NCBI RefSeq assembly: GCF_001949145.1
Contig: NW_019091474.1
Location: 740,413 to 804,412, forward strand
Source of the DNA: Acanthaster planci
Lineage: Eukaryota > Echinodermata > Asteroidea > Valvatida > Acanthasteridae
Direction: 5' to 3'
Length of the DNA: 64,000 bases
Positions within the stretch are counted from its first letter, which is position 1. Every line of letters begins with the position of its first letter. The position numbers and the translations under genes were made by a program. The notes beneath the pieces are model-generated. The model searched no databases. It was not told where the DNA came from and saw nothing but the letters and a program-made list of their open reading frames with translations. This document shows positions 35,801 to 48,422 of the stretch, one piece after another.

Positions 35801-38800
35801 AAAATGAAAATAGGGGAAAGCAGTGATCCAATAACCTATTTTTGTCTTAGTCGTTATTTACCAAGCAGTCACGATCTGTGAAAATTAACACAGTAACGAT
35901 CTCATCTCTAGTTATTACAGCATGACTCAGCGGGGATCTAAGCGGTAAAGACACTTGTACTTCGCTTGGTGAAAGCAGTCGTCAGGAATTAAATTTTAAC
36001 AGGATACAGAGTAGCCGTTTTTGTTAAAAAAAACAACTTAAGCGTTTGGTATTACGGTAAAAGGGTGCGTGCGTTGATTAGATTTTTGTGATTACGGCAT
36101 TTTGACAAGCATCATTAATGTACCGAGCCATGGGACGGAACACGGGTATAGTCTATTCGATTTGTGTTCAATCCTGCTCATGCTTATTGAGTAACAACCA
36201 AAACACAACTCATCCATTAACATTTTAAAACCGGTTGGGCAAAATATTGGCGTCATAGCTACCATGCCCGGTTGCAAATTAATTCATAGAATGTAACAGC
36301 TCCATCGGTCTCAGAATGGATTCATAGCTTGTGACACCCAAGACAGTCAGGCCATACACAACATAGTGAGCTGTACAGCGAACAATGATTATACGTAGAT
36401 CGCGATCGCCATCGCCCTCGTCATCAACGATGACGACAGTGACAAGGACACTAACGACAACAACGACAACTACAGCTAAAAAAGCAGCGTGGGATGTACT
36501 TGCCAACTCTTTAATAAAGTGTCGAACTGCCAGTTCAAAAAAGCTAAGAAAATAAAAGAAAATAAATCTGCAACAGAATCAATGTGTTCAACTAAGTACC
36601 CCCCACACAAACACACCGTGTTACATAATATTGGCCGTTGCAAAGGCGGTTGTTACATTAAATAACTGAATAAGGACTCCATCTTCTGAGAGATGCATTG
36701 TCCAAATAGGTGTTCATTATTTGCCAGGATGTGGCAGAAGATATCTGTACCAAAAGCCAACATGGAAGCCAAACGGACAACCATTACCCGAATTCTTAGT
36801 CTAATTTGAACCAAAACCCGGCATGAAAATCAAACTGACCACATCGGCTGAAATTAAAAATTAAAGGAGGGGTGAATATCAACAATAAGCTTGGCTCGGT
36901 AGCGATGGTCAATTAGCCGTAAAGCTTCAACCCTAAACCATGGCACGGTGGCATGCGTATGGTTCACAAGTAACGCCGTTCTAAGCCCGTCCATGTCGTC
37001 ACTCCTCAAGCCTCAAGTGGCGGTGTCAGCGCCGTTATAATTAATGTCACTGCTGCACACGCCTGGAAGTTTCGATTCTGCAAGCCTCTCGCCCTATAAT
37101 TTGTCATCACCATGGCAAGCATGAAGCATTCAACTAATTTCCACGTGCTCGTGGCCCGAACTGCACGCTAGTATACGTACCCCACCCGGAGTTGTGCAGG
37201 CAGAGAGTGTCACTGATTAGTTTATGGGGCCACAGCGCGTAGCCACGTCGTCGTATTACAAACAATGAGGTCTCCTAAGCTGCGTTTTTGTGCCTCCAAA
37301 ATCGCAACATGGTGCAATGAAATTTACTCATTTTTTGAGCGGCGTCAATGAGTATCCAGCATGCGATAGCTACATCATTTGTGGGTTAAAATACTACAAG
37401 CGTACGTTTAAAATAAATTGCTTCCACACAAAATGGCCTGCAAGGTTCCAGACAGAACAGTTCACTGCCATTATGATCGTGAGTTACCATCCCAATGAGA
37501 GATTTTGAGCGCATGAGCAATTTGGACCTCCAAAGATGGTGCCTAACCCTCGCTCTCGACGCAACACGCAGTCAGTATGAATAATTATGGAGATCGGTGT
37601 GATTCGCCCATACACACACAGAGGCAATGGCGGCCTCTTGCACTTGGGTACGATCTTGTTGGGTAATGTTTGCTCCCACCATGCCTTGCACGTGTACAGC
37701 CATTGGCAATTTTCCAATTAATATATATCGAACTGCGGTCGATCCGTTCGACGCACAACGCAGTGCCTCTAATTCAAAAATTCATTTTTTAGAAGCCACA
37801 TATCCCTTTAGGCCTACTCGAAAATGCATACTTGCAACGTGCAGGTATTTTTGGCGAAGCATGAGGCTTCAATGCTCCCTCTTTCCTTCAGGCATCCAAG
37901 TGACCCCAAAAATATTCGTATCTGAAAGCAGACATCTTATCAACATTAGGCGCGCGCACTGTAGAGGCTTGCTGCATTAAGCGCGTCGCATTGGGGCTCA
38001 AAAGTTACGCATTCAGTTTGAAGAGCCAATCAGCGTCATTTTCGCATTCTGCATTGCCTATTAAGTCATAAAGCTATAGTTTATTATACACATCCGTGAC
38101 ACGACCAAGGGTAATGAAAAAAACAGCCACGAATCCAGTCAGACGAGGCGAGCGTAGCCGAAATTCAACCTCGTCCCAGAGGGTTACTTTATTTTCAACT
38201 TCGTTTCCAATAATATACGGTAGCCCCTGGCATTCCCTGAACTTGTGTTATTCATTCTAACGTGTAACCTTTTTCGCAGAATATTTCGCTGTGACTTTTT
38301 ACGTTTCTCCATTTCCCGTTCTTATGATATCAATAAGGGAAGGACAGTATTACTGGGACAGTTTTAAACAGGCTAGTCCGTTTACAACAAGAAGGGCTGG
38401 ACCACGATAATGAACAAAGCCGAAGACGAGGTCCATTGTGGCGGCCGTCGTTCCACAACCCTCATTTTGTTCCCCGCGTTGACAAAAAATATGTACATGT
38501 ATAGATCAGAGAATGAAAAACAACAGGAGTACGAGACAACGGGACTTCTAGCCTTTACCTCCAGTCGTTTTCCAAACTGCTTCTACCTATCGCCGCTTCT
38601 TTGACATAATTGCACGACTGATAAATAAAGCGGCCAGATGGCGCTGTGCTTTGTTCTCTGGCAGAAACCGCTTCAAGTACCGTCTAGAAAAGATTTGGGT
38701 CGGGAGTCATTCAGGCCGAGGTTCTTGCGGACGATTCAAGATAAGAATTGTCTTGCTAATCCAATTGTGGGCCTGTTTTCCGTCTCAGAGAAATGTGTTT

Positions 38801-38990
38801 TTCCTTCTTCCCTTTTATGGCGCTACTTCCCTCTTTGCGTTCTCAAGGCTGTGAGATTATAAAAATATGAAAACAGTTATTCAGTACGTAGAGACAGGAG
38901 AACAAAGGGCTGTTCCTCTCAGCAAATTGAGCAAGCCTTTCGTTCCGGCAGAATGCGAGCTGGAAAAAGGGACGTACACGCTGAACGGTC

Positions 38991-39160
38991 AAGATATGGG
39001 ACGGAGGGGTACCCCCTTACCTGTCCAATAGCTACACACATTCTCGGCCATTGTTACCTAACACATCTCCCCTAGGAGTCTGTAAAGAATTCCTGAGATT
39101 CCAATCAAACAATAACCAACACAAAGGCAGGGGGGGTTCTCTCCATCCTATATCTTGCTT
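38991..39160 (-). mobile_element. MITE family A, copy 4 (inverted, diverged)
   Basis: Reverse orientation. It contains the family blocks GTCTGTAAAGAATTCCTGAG and AATAACCAACACAAAG and the end GGACGGAGGGGTACCCCC. Confidence 0.85.
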
Positions 39161-40252
39161 CAAATGACCTGCCAATAGGACTACTTCGGCAACTATAAAT
39201 AGAAGCCATCGCTGCGGTGGCACAACGCCCATGGGCAGGTGATCCTAGCGTTCCATTTCTCGTCGGCCAAATTGGTATCCTAATTAGGTTTATAGGCGCA
39301 CGCATGACCCTGGTGCCACCACAGTAATGGCGCCCTCGTGGATTTGTCTGTAGTACCGGGTACTCGTTGACGTCAGTGACGCCTGCAGAGCGAACGAGCA
39401 TGAACATTAGCCTAAGAGGAAAATTGTAGGAGAACTGCTCGTGTTCCTGTAACATAAAGGAGATTTACGACCTCTTTCCTTGGGGGGGGCACATTTATCC
39501 ACGGAAAGCAGGGACCAATATCTGACAAACTTAATAAAAAAAAAACAACAGAAAAGCCTACGATAACTGCGCAACCAAATATCAACAATCAACTAACACA
39601 GTGGCTCCGCAATACCTTCCACCTCTCCTACTATCCTTCCTATAAGCCTTTTCCAGTCGGTTTTGACCACGGCGATATCTCCCTTTTTCCATCACCCTGA
39701 ATGTTCAGTTAACTGGCAGTATAAAGGGGAAAATGCTATGCTTATTTTTACTGCCCGTAAGTGAACGTTGCCTTGAAAATCTGATTAATAGTAATTTGAC
39801 GGTAATATTATTTGATGGTAATGTTATTTCTGTAAACAGCGTACGTCAATGGACAGGTGTTTACGATTGCTTTTACACGTTACAAGAATTCAGTTACTTC
39901 TGGTTATTGGCTACCCTGGCAACTAAAAGTAGCAAGCCACTATGGGGTGCGTAGCACCGCGCTCATGCGCAGGTGGCCTCTACGCACCCGCGCTTTAAGG
40001 CACTTTTCCATAATAATGTTTGGTCCGCTCCGTATCCGCATCCGTTTTCTGCCCCGCACTACTATGCATGCAGTTCCGATAAGTGCTATCTGCAGCTTGC
40101 GCATACTGAGTAGAAACGTTCTCAAACGCCTACGTGGAAACACTTCGGCCAGTAAGGCGTTGTAACTTGCTGAGATACGTACGACGGTCAAGTCGAAGGA
40201 CTCACGCCTCGGTGTGGTACCAGTGTAGTGCTTCTACAACATGTTGGCGTAT

Positions 40253-40404
40253 AGAGTACCGAAGTGTGACGTCACTGTGAACCAGAAAGTGCAGTGCAAA
40301 CGAATGGAGTACGCGCGCGTGTTGGTTCACGCGCTGGTTCTCGCGCTAATGCCTTTTTCACACTAGGCCTAATTGTGCGCGTGACGTATTCACTTCGGTA
40401 CTCT
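40253..40404. mobile_element. 152-bp TIR element
   Basis: AGAGTACCGAAGTGTGACGT at the left; inverted CACTTCGGTACTCT preceded by GTGACGTATT at the right. The TIR is about 24 bp. The interior is CG-rich. Confidence 0.75.
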
Positions 40405-43400
40405 GTTTGCTTCACGGGTTACATCTCCGCAAAAAGTGAACGTTTTGGATAATGAATTGATGTTTAAAACGCCCCTCTCACCATGGGAGTATCAAAGTTA
40501 TTTTAACAAAGTTGGGTTTTTTTGTGTGGGTTTTTTTTTTTTAATTTTTTTACGGAGGGAGCACTAATTAGCTTCAAATTAGGGGTCAACGTCAAACTAT
40601 AAGCAAATGAGGAGTTTTTGTCGCCTCCCTTCTACGTTCTGTTGCTTCTTTCGCTTTTTATCGATATTTTCTGTTTTTCCTGAGTTATAGCCGAATGTTT
40701 ACCAGGGGTAAGGGCCCCCTTTTTACCCTGCTCATAGCCTCTCTCCACGCCAAAGTCACATTTTGGAAAACGCTTGGCTTGCATGATGAACGTGTCCCTC
40801 CCTCCCCTATTCGGATTTATACCGGTAGCGCCCGTCACCAAAGGAGATGCATGCTACACGTTATCGCCACCACCGAGGTGGGAGCTTGCCAGAGCGAGTA
40901 ACTTCGCGCAGCGAGTCTGAGGGAGGCGACATCCGGCGGCCCAGACCACCTGCGGCCCGAAAGCCACAAAAAAATGTCTCTCCCGATCCATCGACGAGAG
41001 ATGAATGTCAACTAAGCTAAAAACAACGTAGCGTGGCTTGGCGCTTGTGTTAAGATATCATGTCTGTAAGGCTGCGCCCGGGTGTTTCGAAGCTACAGTT
41101 TGGGAAGACACGTGTGCCTGCATGACGGGCGGGTTTTGATGGGGTCTGAGTTATTGCCGGGGTCACAAGCAGCAGTTGCCTTCCCCTTGCTTAGGGATTT
41201 GGATATACAGCATATGGGCGTTGCATTGTGGAGAGGGGCACTCCCTACCCCCAACTGGGGAAGAGAAAATTTGAAAGGTTACAATAGAATAAGAAAAAGA
41301 AGCCAAAACAAAATTTAAGAAACAAAAAAGAGGTAAGGAGACGCTGTAGGAAAACATCCTCAGAACTGACCCCATTCACTATTCAGTTTGTCCGTTTGGT
41401 GGTCATCAGTACATTCAGCCGCCAAAAAATCCTGATGGCGCGCCGATGATTTCTCACGTTCAATGACAAATGAAGTCTCTCTTCCTCTACGGTAATAAGT
41501 CCAACAGAGATCCATACAGAAGTATTGTTCTTCAAGTGGGCGCCTACAAAGAGCGTGTTGTCATATAATGTACTGGGCACTGACTCTCAAATAAATAATT
41601 TATAAATTATAAATATACATTTATAATTTAAAGGTTTATGGGCGGCATTTGCAATGTCATTAAGACTTACTGTCCACTTAGATTATCCCCTTTACACTCA
41701 GTTTAATGCAATATTCAAGCTGAGCCGAAAAATTCATTTCCTGGATCCTTTAAACTTAGGTAACACCGTTCGTCACTTCTTTTTATAAGGGTGTAAAATT
41801 TTCATATCTACACTTCCTAAACTAAAACACAAACATTATTATGCTTGAAACGACGAAACAATAAAACGAACATTGTAAGTATTGAAACATCGTCTCCTTA
41901 AAATCATCAAAGTTTTGATTTTAGGCCTATATAGCCGGGAGTGGACATGGCCCAGTTTTATTGTGCAGCTTAACAGTTAGCGGAAAAGTCAAGCTTACCA
42001 CAGCAAATTTTTTTGCAAACCGTAAACACTGTTCACGGTGGTGCTGGGCGTGGATGCGCTTACGGTTGCACGCGTATAATAAAAGATTTTCACTGTATTT
42101 GTCACTACGTTAAGCTGATTTTTCCCCCTCGAACGTAAGCATGCCTTTCGCCCTGCTTGCTGCTTACGGTCTCCATGAAATACATGGAGCCTCTGTTTAT
42201 GTATAAAATCGTGTGCTTAGCAGCGCTGTGTACTTGGGCCCAGATTTCATTGTTTTCTAAGCGGTTCCATGGTGAACCTGTTATGACGCGAGCAGGTAAA
42301 CACCATTCTGCTATACAGTTTTCTAGACGCATACGCTCGACCTGTCCTTCAAACAGCCTGTGGGGCTCTTGGCCTGACATAACTATGCACAATTAGCTTT
42401 GGCATTTCATTTCACAAAGAAATCCTCCAGATTAATCTTCTCAAGGGACGGCTTATGCATGGCGATATGCCCGTGTTTTTTTTTTTGTTTTGTTTTTTTT
42501 TTTTAGTGGGGGAGGGGTTAAGACTTATTACTGGTCGGCTGGGATCGAGGTGGAATAGATTGCCGCTGGTAGAATTTCTTTTGGTCAGTAATTGAATTTG
42601 GACGTGACTTCCCATGTCATATCCTACCTCTCGGCTTTGGCTGGCTCTGACAGGGATGGAGAATATCATAATAAATTTGAGCGCGGTTTGCTGAAAGAGG
42701 GTCGACTCGTCAGCGGACGTGAGGCGCAACATGATGAGGGGCTTCGAGTTGCACTCTGAGAGCCAGATGGGATCTGTACTGCGCCGTCATGAATGCATAT
42801 TCATAAGTCCCTTATTCCGATTTTTTCCAGCCGTTCTTTGTAAGAAGTGAATGCAATGAACTGGTTTGCAGGCCGAGGAAATAATGATTGTATCTGTTTA
42901 AAGGGAAAAAAGATGATAAATAAACTCATCCGTTATTAAGAACACCGCATCTCCTTAACGAATCAGCAACATTTCGCCACCGTTTTCACGAAGAGACAAA
43001 GTGGCCCAAAATAATGATTTTTTTTTAATTTCTGGTTTTCTTGAACAACCAAGTAGGTTATGTGGTGCCTTCACCCTGGTGTAATCACTTTTCACAAAAT
43101 CTGCTGTAATCAGCCGGTGCACGATGATCACCGTAGGGTAAAGCACAAGCAAACTGCATTTTCCGTTTTCACGAAGTTGACTACGGTAACGCGCTAGCTA
43201 TAAAGTGCAAAACCACGGGCAAAACCCATTTTCCAGTTAAAGACAAAATTGACTCCTTTTTATAAATTATACAAATATGAAAATTTTACACCTGGTACGC
43301 ACTATAGCAAACGTGTACTGTGCGTGCTGTTAACACGAACAGACACAAGTCACGCTAATTTTAGCATTTTCACAAACAGACAAAAGAGCTCGTTTACAAA

Positions 43401-43860
43401 ATAAACAGATTTTATTGATTTCTTTAAATATTTTTTGTAGTTTTGTATCATTTAAGATCCCTTCTTTTAAGTAGCATTGTTTAAGTCAAAGGAATGCTAA
43501 ATACTGGGGAACTAAGCGTTTGAAAAAAAAGACACCAACTTCCAACGCGATTTCCTCGAACTATGAATTTTGCTCCCTGTGGAGGAATTTGTCTCTTCGT
43601 GAAAACGGTGACTATTTTATCAAAGTCCAAAGTTGAACTGCAACATAACACACGTGCAGGATCAAGCATGCATTGTTTCAGTTGCACAATCTATTTCTTA
43701 TTTTATGCAAGCCATCCAAAGAATATTTGTCGTACCTTACCTAAACACTGTAAAGGCTACGGAAGTCACACTGTCAGGACCCCCCCCCCGATAGACCGGA
43801 TAGCTATTGGTAAAGCGTTGGCAACGTATCACGGCACGTGAATCTGGAAGAATGCTGATG

Positions 43861-44212
43861 TGTACTTGAATGGTATTGATTTGACTCTTGTTGATGTTGA
43901 CTCAATTTATAATAGAGCTATACATCATATTTCTTAACTCCTCCTCTTTGGTCTTTCTGTATAATACACTTATTCTTCCATATCTCGGCTACTGAAATAT
44001 CGTCTGGGCACAGCCACGCAGTTGTAAGCTACAACCTTTATTTATCACTCAAAAACGGGCCCTCGGAATATGCACTCCCTCACATTCTCGTGCGCACACA
44101 GCACCCTGGTTAGCATAACTTCGCAACCCTTACTATCTTTGACATAAATAAACTTCAAACTGGTATCTTCATGTACAAAATTTCATTCCATCCGCCTTTA
44201 CCTTATGTATAG
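43861..44212 (+). pseudogene. Decayed LINE reverse-transcriptase fragment (C-terminal)
   Basis: The translation follows the end of a non-LTR retrotransposon RT: YLNGIDLTLVD, then after a break LYNTLILPYLGY, stop, NIVWAQ, LFITQKRALGICTPSHSRAH then TAPW, and in the next frame DINKLQTGIFMYK. Three in-frame stops and at least one frameshift make it inactive. The family resembles the Jockey/CR1 group; the exact clade is uncertain. Confidence 0.75.
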
Positions 44213-45189
44213 AACCACAGAGGCTTAACGTAGCTATTCTGTCTGATCCTGGCGTAATCGATATTTTCCTTTCACTCGCACCTCTTGTCTGTCCAAAGGC
44301 TGTTTCCTATAAGCCCTGCCCCCCACAGCCTCCACAACCCATTTACTCCATGATGCTTCTGCTGTTGGTTTCGTTGATTCGTGTTTTTACTAATCTATAC
44401 ATATTATTCAGTTTTTAATTATTTTCATGGAATTTGTTACTTTTTGTGCCCCATTCTGCCTAGTCCCTTTTACGAGTATGGAAAAAAATTTGAGTCGAAT
44501 TGAATTAAACTGAATTTGAAAGGCTGCTTCTAGTCTTAGCAGTGCTATTACTGCTAACAGTTTGTTGACCTCTTGAGGAACCCGTTTGATTCCATAAAGG
44601 TTCTGTATAGCAGCCATTTCCCAGCAAGAGCTTTTGTTCCTAAGGGATACACACGAGTGAACCTTTTGTGCCATCCCTGCAGAACAAAAGCAGTTACCGG
44701 AAAGACGGCTGGCATACATTTCTGGTCAGCTGTGGTTAATCGTTTTTATTTTTTGTGACGATTCAGAATGAATTTATCAGACTGTACTACGCACGTATTG
44801 AGCCATTTTGCTACCTGTATAGTACAGATAATGAATCTGCATTACAATACAATCGTGACACATGAATAATTGCCTGTGACCGTCCACTGTAATGTAGAGT
44901 ATTTCTGTCTCATGTGGAGCAGAACCGACGTGCGTTCGTACAAACAATTCTTAATATTCATAGCCTCACCGTGGAATAACCGTCATTATCCGCAAGGTGC
45001 ATGCAATGGGCCATGTATTCGTGACTCATCAGGATAAAGTTTTCCACGGTTGGTTAGTAGGTTATTTTAAGCCTATTGCCACTATTACCAAAGCAAATGG
45101 TGTGCGTGCGATTATCTTCCCTGAACACACCTGGGTTACACCAAGGGAAGCCTAGAAATGAGCCTAATCGAAAGCTGCGCATGCGGTGT

Positions 45190-45510
45190 TTTCACCTAAG
45201 GGTGCACCACTAAAAATAAATTCCCATAGACAGCAGTGATAAATCCCCATACTTCACAAATATTTTAAAAATGCTCACGACTCTCACAGGTGTTCAGGCT
45301 GCACAGAAAAATGATATTTNNNNNNNNNNNCCAATGAATTTTTGAGAAATTTTCACCAGAAGCAGACCACCCCTAAAATGCAGAAAATGTCCCTGTCCAG
45401 AAAAGTAGCAGTTTCGAAAAACTCTCCCTCGGCAAAATGGCTCAAATAGTGCCACTTTCAAACCCGATTGCATCCAAATTGCTCAGAATTGGAAGCCCTG
45501 AGTCCGGCCT
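45190..45510. repeat. Dispersed repeat, copy 1 (interrupted by a gap)
   Basis: Shares AATTCCCATAGACAGCAGTG, the CACAGGTGTT block and ACCACCCCTAAAA with a second copy at about 47600-47800. An 11-N gap lies at 45320-45330. Not coding. Confidence 0.65.
45320..45330. other. Assembly gap (11 N)
   Basis: Short run of N. Confidence 1.
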
Positions 45511-47589
45511 AGAGGTCCAGTCTCATATTTCTTCAATTTCTCAGTTCCATGGATCTCAGAACCCTCTAATATAGAATATTTTGAGTGTATAACTTTTATT
45601 AATGAGCTCGGCGGACATATGTCTGGCCTAAATACGAGGGTGCACCCCTAAGCATTCTGGGAAAACGTTCGCCGCCATATTTAGTCAAAGCACAGTCTGT
45701 AGATGTCCGTGACGTCGATATACACTCAAGCAGCCACCAGAGAACTGCTCGCGAATTTGGCCAATGGTGGCTGACACCATAGGGCAGGCACGAAGATCAC
45801 GTGACGGCTAAACGAACTCTGCCGTAAGATCGACTTATACGTGTAAGCTAAACGAACGTTATAATTTGATATGTGCCCAGTCACATCATACTGGCGTTAA
45901 CTCCTTTAATCTATACACAGTGGTGTGTATTTGTTTGTTGTTACATGAATAGGAGGCTCGATACCTTGGCCAGACCATCAGCGGCTCTCAAACGCCTGAT
46001 TCGGGTCGCACTATTGTCTCGTCCAGATGTTCGTGATTGCATTTCCTTGCCATCACCCTGTGTTTATCTCTGCCATATCCCGCCAGACAGAGACAAGCGA
46101 CCCCCGCGCGGCTCTCCAAGGTTATATTAAACCCGGTCGCTAGGCAACGGAGGGAAAACATCCCCTAGGCGCACACTCCCAGCTGTTTTTGTCCATCGGG
46201 CTCTTGCGACGGGGAGCGGGCGAACATACATCAATTACTCGTCCACGCCTGGAATCACTCCTTGCCGTTTGAAATGGAGACCCCCCCACACAAATGAAAA
46301 CAATGGCGTGTACCACGGGAATATGCATTAAGAGGCATCCTTGTTCTCCTTAGCAACGGTGACTGTGACAGCACCGCTGCTTGGAGACTTCACGTTCACG
46401 AGGGTCCTCGCGTGTCGTCTGATAAAATTTTTCTCGTGTATAGGCCATAATTTTTGTCGATATTCCCTGACATCGGTTGAGGCGTTGAGACGGTCATTTC
46501 GCCCTGTTTGAGTTTGCACTTGTCGAGGGCATTTGCCGCTATTGTGTACTTCTGTGTTTGCATTTTTCCCGGCATCGTTGCCAGCGAGCTGTCAACTTAT
46601 CAACAGTCGCCATATTACTGTTTTCGTCTGCATCGATCGTGTACGCCTCATAGGTACGCTTGGCTTCATCTCAACCTTTTTTTTCCATTTTCTAATGCCG
46701 TGACTGGGCTCACGATCGTTGGTTTTGCGGGCTTTTTGATATTATAACGAAATTCATTTTTCTTAAAATTAGAAAAAGGACATGATTCTAAGGTCCTGTT
46801 TCATGGCTTCAGCTCTCGCTGAAATTTTCCTCATTACAAGGCTTCAAGTTATAGTATGTCATTGTGGTTTCAAGGGCAGAGAAGAATTCTGTCCTGTTGT
46901 GTGCCCCACGTTCACCTAGTTTTTTGAAGACATCATGTATAGTTTGTCCACAGCATCACCAAATGAGTCAACATTTTCCGATCCGAGAACCAGACTATTG
47001 TTACCCTCAAGTCATGGACAGTAGAGGGCGCGCTTCACACTGTGGGGGGTCAAATTTATTCCCAGGGTGTTCACTTAGTGATGCGCTTTCACAATTACAT
47101 TTACCTGCTTTCTCATCGCAGTATTTGATCATTTGCATATCCAGATTTTGTATTACGCCTACGTATGCTGATGAGGAATGACCTTGCGTCCTGCATTGCT
47201 TTCAATCAGTGTTTTGTTTTTAATATGCAGTGACTGGTACTGTGAAAAAGGTCAATTCTTGGAGGCCTGAAGGAGCCGAAAGCACGATTCTCAAGTTCTT
47301 GGTTTTTCTTAGTCTTTTGAAAAAGACTTCAGTTTCTCAGATCCTTCTGCGAAGGTTCAGAAACTCTGGCTCCCGAACTAGATTGTCTACAACAGAAAAC
47401 ATCAAACTGGCTCAGACCCTCACGAGGGCAGAATTTGGAAACTTCTCGTTTGATCCCGAAAAAGATGACGCCAAAATCACACGTGTAAAACTGTCACTTT
47501 CATAACTTAATTAAAGATGCAGTGTTCTCTCTAGCTACAAATGACACAACATGAGGAAATTGTTTTCGTGTCATCCCATCCCCTAAGGG

Positions 47590-47850
47590 TCCAGACAAGT
47601 AAATAAGTTGCCATAGACAACAGTGATAAATATACCCACTTCAAAACGAAATCAGGAAAATACAAGTTTCACAGGTGTTTAGGACACATATCAAATTAAA
47701 TCTCATTTCTTCATCTTTCATTTTCCTTTCCATTTTCAGTGGCTTCACCGATGACCTTTGAAGATATTTTTCTCCAGAGAAAATCACCCCTAAAAACAGT
47801 CAGGAGGCCCATCGCCATTTTGGAAAATGATGCCTACACTCCATGGCAAA
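47590..47850. repeat. Dispersed repeat, copy 2
   Basis: Blocks GCCATAGACAACAGTGATAA, TTTCACAGGTGTT and AATCACCCCTAAAA align in order with the 45.2-45.5 kb copy. This argues against the 99-aa ORF at 47739-48038 being a gene. Confidence 0.6.
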
Positions 47851-48385
47851 CTAGAGCAATTTGGAGGGCTCCGTTTGGTCCGATACTTTCAGAAATACAA
47901 ACCGACAGTCCTGCGCCTGCATTTCATCCACCTTTTTTTAACAAACCACCCAGTCCACGTGCCACAACAGGCTCTAATAGAAGAGAATGTGACAGCCTGC
48001 AAATTGTGATAGGGCCCACGCAGGCAATTTTGGAGTAGTATTTACTGGCCTGCAACCCTAAGAGGCATCATTACAGCCCCCTCAAGAGGTTGGCATTTTG
48101 CCACCCCGTTCCCAGGGTGAACACACTTTCTCACATTCTGCATGCATTTTTGTCCGTACTGTCCTCTCACATCACACATCACCTCTGGTGGAAACTGTTA
48201 TGCTGGACTGTCAACCACATACAGAACGGAGCGGTTTTCACTAGCCGACAAAAAAGCTGTTTGACCGCGCCATGTCCTGTATCCCACAATCCCAGCGACT
48301 TAGTGACAGAGCGTAAGGACTCCAATGATCTTTAGCAGTGGATTTACTAAATTATTCGCTTCTGTTGTTTGGATTTTTTTAACAG

Positions 48386-48422
48386 ATGCGCATGATTCTT
48401 CTCAAGCCAGCGTGGTTCATCG
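48386..48422 (+). CDS. HRM-domain receptor-like gene, start codon and signal-peptide micro-exon
   Basis: After GGATTTTTTTAACAG the exon begins directly with ATG and runs 37 bp to a consensus GTAAGT donor. It reads MRMILLKPAWFI in phase 1. Joined to the 49740 exon, the product starts MRMILLKPAWFIVLFQTLLE, a convincing secretory signal peptide. That both exons fit in phase and together build a signal peptide is the main support. An acceptor before the ATG implies a non-coding exon upstream, possibly the one ending at 23814. Alternative: a first exon extending left of 48386. Confidence 0.55.

Larger units (their letters stand above)
23815..48385. other. Long region without recognised coding genes
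   Basis: About 24.5 kb, either a giant first intron of the plus-strand HRM gene or intergenic. Listed separately are a palindromic satellite, MITE copies, long inverted repeats, a LINE fragment and one possible first exon (29621-29691). Complex non-repetitive islands occur near 26120-26450, 28640-29060, 31130-31370, 36880-37230 and 45860-46560. The longest ORF (34781-35164) matches nothing I recognise. Confidence 0.5.

Noticed and set aside
36279-36506. 75-aa ORF with a Val-rich hydrophobic stretch
   Set aside because: Product of a degenerate GAC/GTC-type trinucleotide low-complexity tract near 36400-36480.
46508-46747. ORF with a signal-peptide-like start (AIVYFCVCIFPGIVASEL)
   Set aside because: No ATG in frame (start is TTG, stop TGA shortly upstream) and only a weak donor; it could be an exon but nothing joins it.
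46864-48038. Three plus-strand ORFs of 91-105 aa
   Set aside because: No family resemblance; the last overlaps a dispersed repeat also found at 45.2-45.5 kb.
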